From: JACRLI01 sp035542815
Lineage (GTDB): Bacteria; Eisenbacteria; RBG-16-71-46; JACRLI01
Assembly: GCA_035542815.1 (NCBI GenBank)
Contig: DATKKS010000074.1
Coordinates: 1-7,029, forward strand
Length of the DNA: 7,029 bases
Direction: 5' to 3'
A program made the position numbers and the translations under genes. The notes under the pieces were generated by a model. That model was not told the origin of the DNA. It did not search any database and saw nothing but the letters and a program-made list of their open reading frames with translations. How positions within the stretch are numbered: position 1 is the stretch's first letter; every line of letters starts with the position of its first letter. Shown here one piece after another: positions 6,008 through 7,029 of this stretch.

Positions 6008-7029
6008 GCCGCGGGGCGCGGGCCTTCCTGCCGCTGCTGGCGGCCGCGGTGCTCGCGGCGGGCTGGGCCGCACCCGCGGGCGCGGACGACGACGCCGGCA
6101 CCGGCTCGGTGTTCTCCTTCGGCGCGGGCAACCGCGCGCTGGGCATGGGCGGGGCGTTCGTGGCCACCGCCGACGACGCCAGCGCCCTGGCCTGGAACCC
6201 CGGCGGCCTGGGCCTGCTGCAGCGCGCCGAGGGCCAGGTGGTGCAGTCCGCCGGGCTGGGGCTGGGCTTCAGCGAGTTCTACGGCTCAGTGGTGCTGCCC
6301 AGCTGGCGCTTCGGCACGCTCGGGCTCATGGTCCGCCAGTTCGGGGTGGGCGGCATCGAGCAGCGCGACGACCGCAACGTGCTGCTCTCGGACGACCTGA
6401 CCGACTCCGAGCTGGAGCTGGCGCTGGGCTACGGGCGCGCGCTCGGCCCGGCGTGGAGCCTGGGGGGCGCGGTGAAGCTGCAGCACCACAGCCTGGCCGG
6501 CTTCAGCGGCAGCGGGCTGGGGGCCGACCTGGGGGCGGTGGTGAAGCCGGCGCTGGCGCTGGGCGTGGACGCCCCGTGGGCGCAGCGCCTCTCGCTGGGC
6601 CTGGCGGTGCGCAACGCGCTGCAGCCCCAGACCCGCCTGGACCGCGACGCCGCAGCCGACCCGACCGCGCTGCGCGCCGGGCTGTCCTACCGCGTGCCGC
6701 TGGGAGCCGGCTGGGCGCGGGCCGGGGCCGACGTGTCCCAGGCGCGGGGCGAGGCGGCCCGCCTCCACGCCGGGCTGGAGCTGCAGCCGCTGGCGGCGGC
6801 CGCGGTGCGCGTGGGCGCGGACGGCGGGCGCCTGGCCGCCGGGGCCAGCGTGAGCCTGGCCGACCTCTCCGTGGACTACGCCTTCCGCAGCAACCCGCTG
6901 GCCGAGGAGCACCGCGTGGGGCTCACGCTGCACTTCGGCTCCACCCTGGAGGCCCGCCGCACCGCCGCCCGGCGGGCCGAGGACGAGGCGCTGCAGAAGC
7001 GCCTGGCCGAGGGCTTCCGGCAGCGCCAG
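6004..7029 (+). CDS. PorV/PorQ-family outer-membrane beta-barrel protein, 3' end outside window
   Basis: The visible 342 residues are an outer-membrane protein related to PorV/PorQ of the type IX secretion system. PorV receives secreted substrates and hands them to the attachment complex. A signal peptide covers residues 1-27, with cleavage after AGA just before DDD. The family hallmark follows at 40-72: GAGNRALGMGGAFVATADDA (40-59) then WNPGGLG (64-70). The rest to residue 312 is alternating amphipathic strands suited to a barrel, ending VGLTLHFG (305-312). Instead of stopping there, the protein continues with a charged helix-like stretch (313-342, many Arg, Glu and Ala) to the window edge, suggesting a periplasmic coiled-coil or TPR domain. 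The ATG overlaps the upstream stop (ATGA), so translation is probably coupled. The same frame is open well upstream, but the signal peptide fixes this start. Whether it truly serves type IX secretion, rather than being a lipid or solute transporter of the same fold, is not shown. Confidence 0.85.
   Translation, partial: MSRGARAFLPLLAAAVLAAGWAAPAGADDDAGTGSVFSFGAGNRALGMGGAFVATADDASALAWNPGGLGLLQRAEGQVVQSAGLGLGFSEFYGSVVLPSWRFGTLGLMVRQFGVGGIEQRDDRNVLLSDDLTDSELELALGYGRALGPAWSLGGAVKLQHHSLAGFSGSGLGADLGAVVKPALALGVDAPWAQRLSLGLAVRNALQPQTRLDRDAAADPTALRAGLSYRVPLGAGWARAGADVSQARGEAARLHAGLELQPLAAAAVRVGADGGRLAAGASVSLADLSVDYAFRSNPLAEEHRVGLTLHFGSTLEARRTAARRAEDEALQKRLAEGFRQRQ

Overview
This is a very GC-rich window (well above 70% by eye; third codon positions are almost all G or C). 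The gene content points to a Gram-negative anaerobe of the FCB superphylum or a neighbouring candidate phylum (Eisenbacteria/Krumholzibacteriota-like). The reasons are an oxygen-sensitive glycyl radical enzyme with its radical-SAM activase, a Pal-type outer-membrane lipoprotein, a dockerin-like secreted protein, a protein with a type IX secretion/FlgD-like C-terminal domain (NYPNPF motif), and a PorV/PorQ-family outer-membrane barrel. The taxonomic placement is inference; no rRNA or marker gene is present.

Left part (1-2673, + strand): the 3' end of a glycyl-radical-enzyme activase gene is followed 4 nt later by a complete 787-aa glycyl radical enzyme. Its catalytic Cys431, Glu433 and Gly762, and every substrate-pocket residue I can recall for trans-4-hydroxy-L-proline dehydratase (HypD), are present at one constant offset of 3 residues. 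The pair should convert trans-4-hydroxy-L-proline to pyrroline-5-carboxylate, feeding proline or glutamate metabolism.

Middle part (2683-4749, - strand): three genes point left, each with a strong Shine-Dalgarno sequence. From right to left they are a 192-aa secreted dockerin-like protein, a 240-aa TetR/AcrR regulator and a 169-aa Pal/OmpA lipoprotein. Pal converges on hypD with a 9-bp gap. An AT-rich pocket just upstream of tetR holds two tandem TGAC-N6-GTCA inverted repeats spaced 18 bp apart, probably the regulator's own operators.

Right part (4856-7029, + strand): a 383-aa beta-rich protein ends in a FlgD/T9SS-like C-terminal domain but lacks any signal peptide or good start, so it looks decapitated. 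It overlaps by 4 bp (ATGA) a PorV/PorQ-like outer-membrane protein whose gene runs off the window. This pairing looks like a secreted client plus outer-membrane secretion component, but the missing export signal makes the first gene suspicious.

I see no CRISPR array, tRNA, rRNA, insertion sequence or phage gene. The best candidates for a second look are the hydroxyproline dehydratase pair, the tandem operator, the headless CTD gene and the C-terminal extension of the PorV-like protein.
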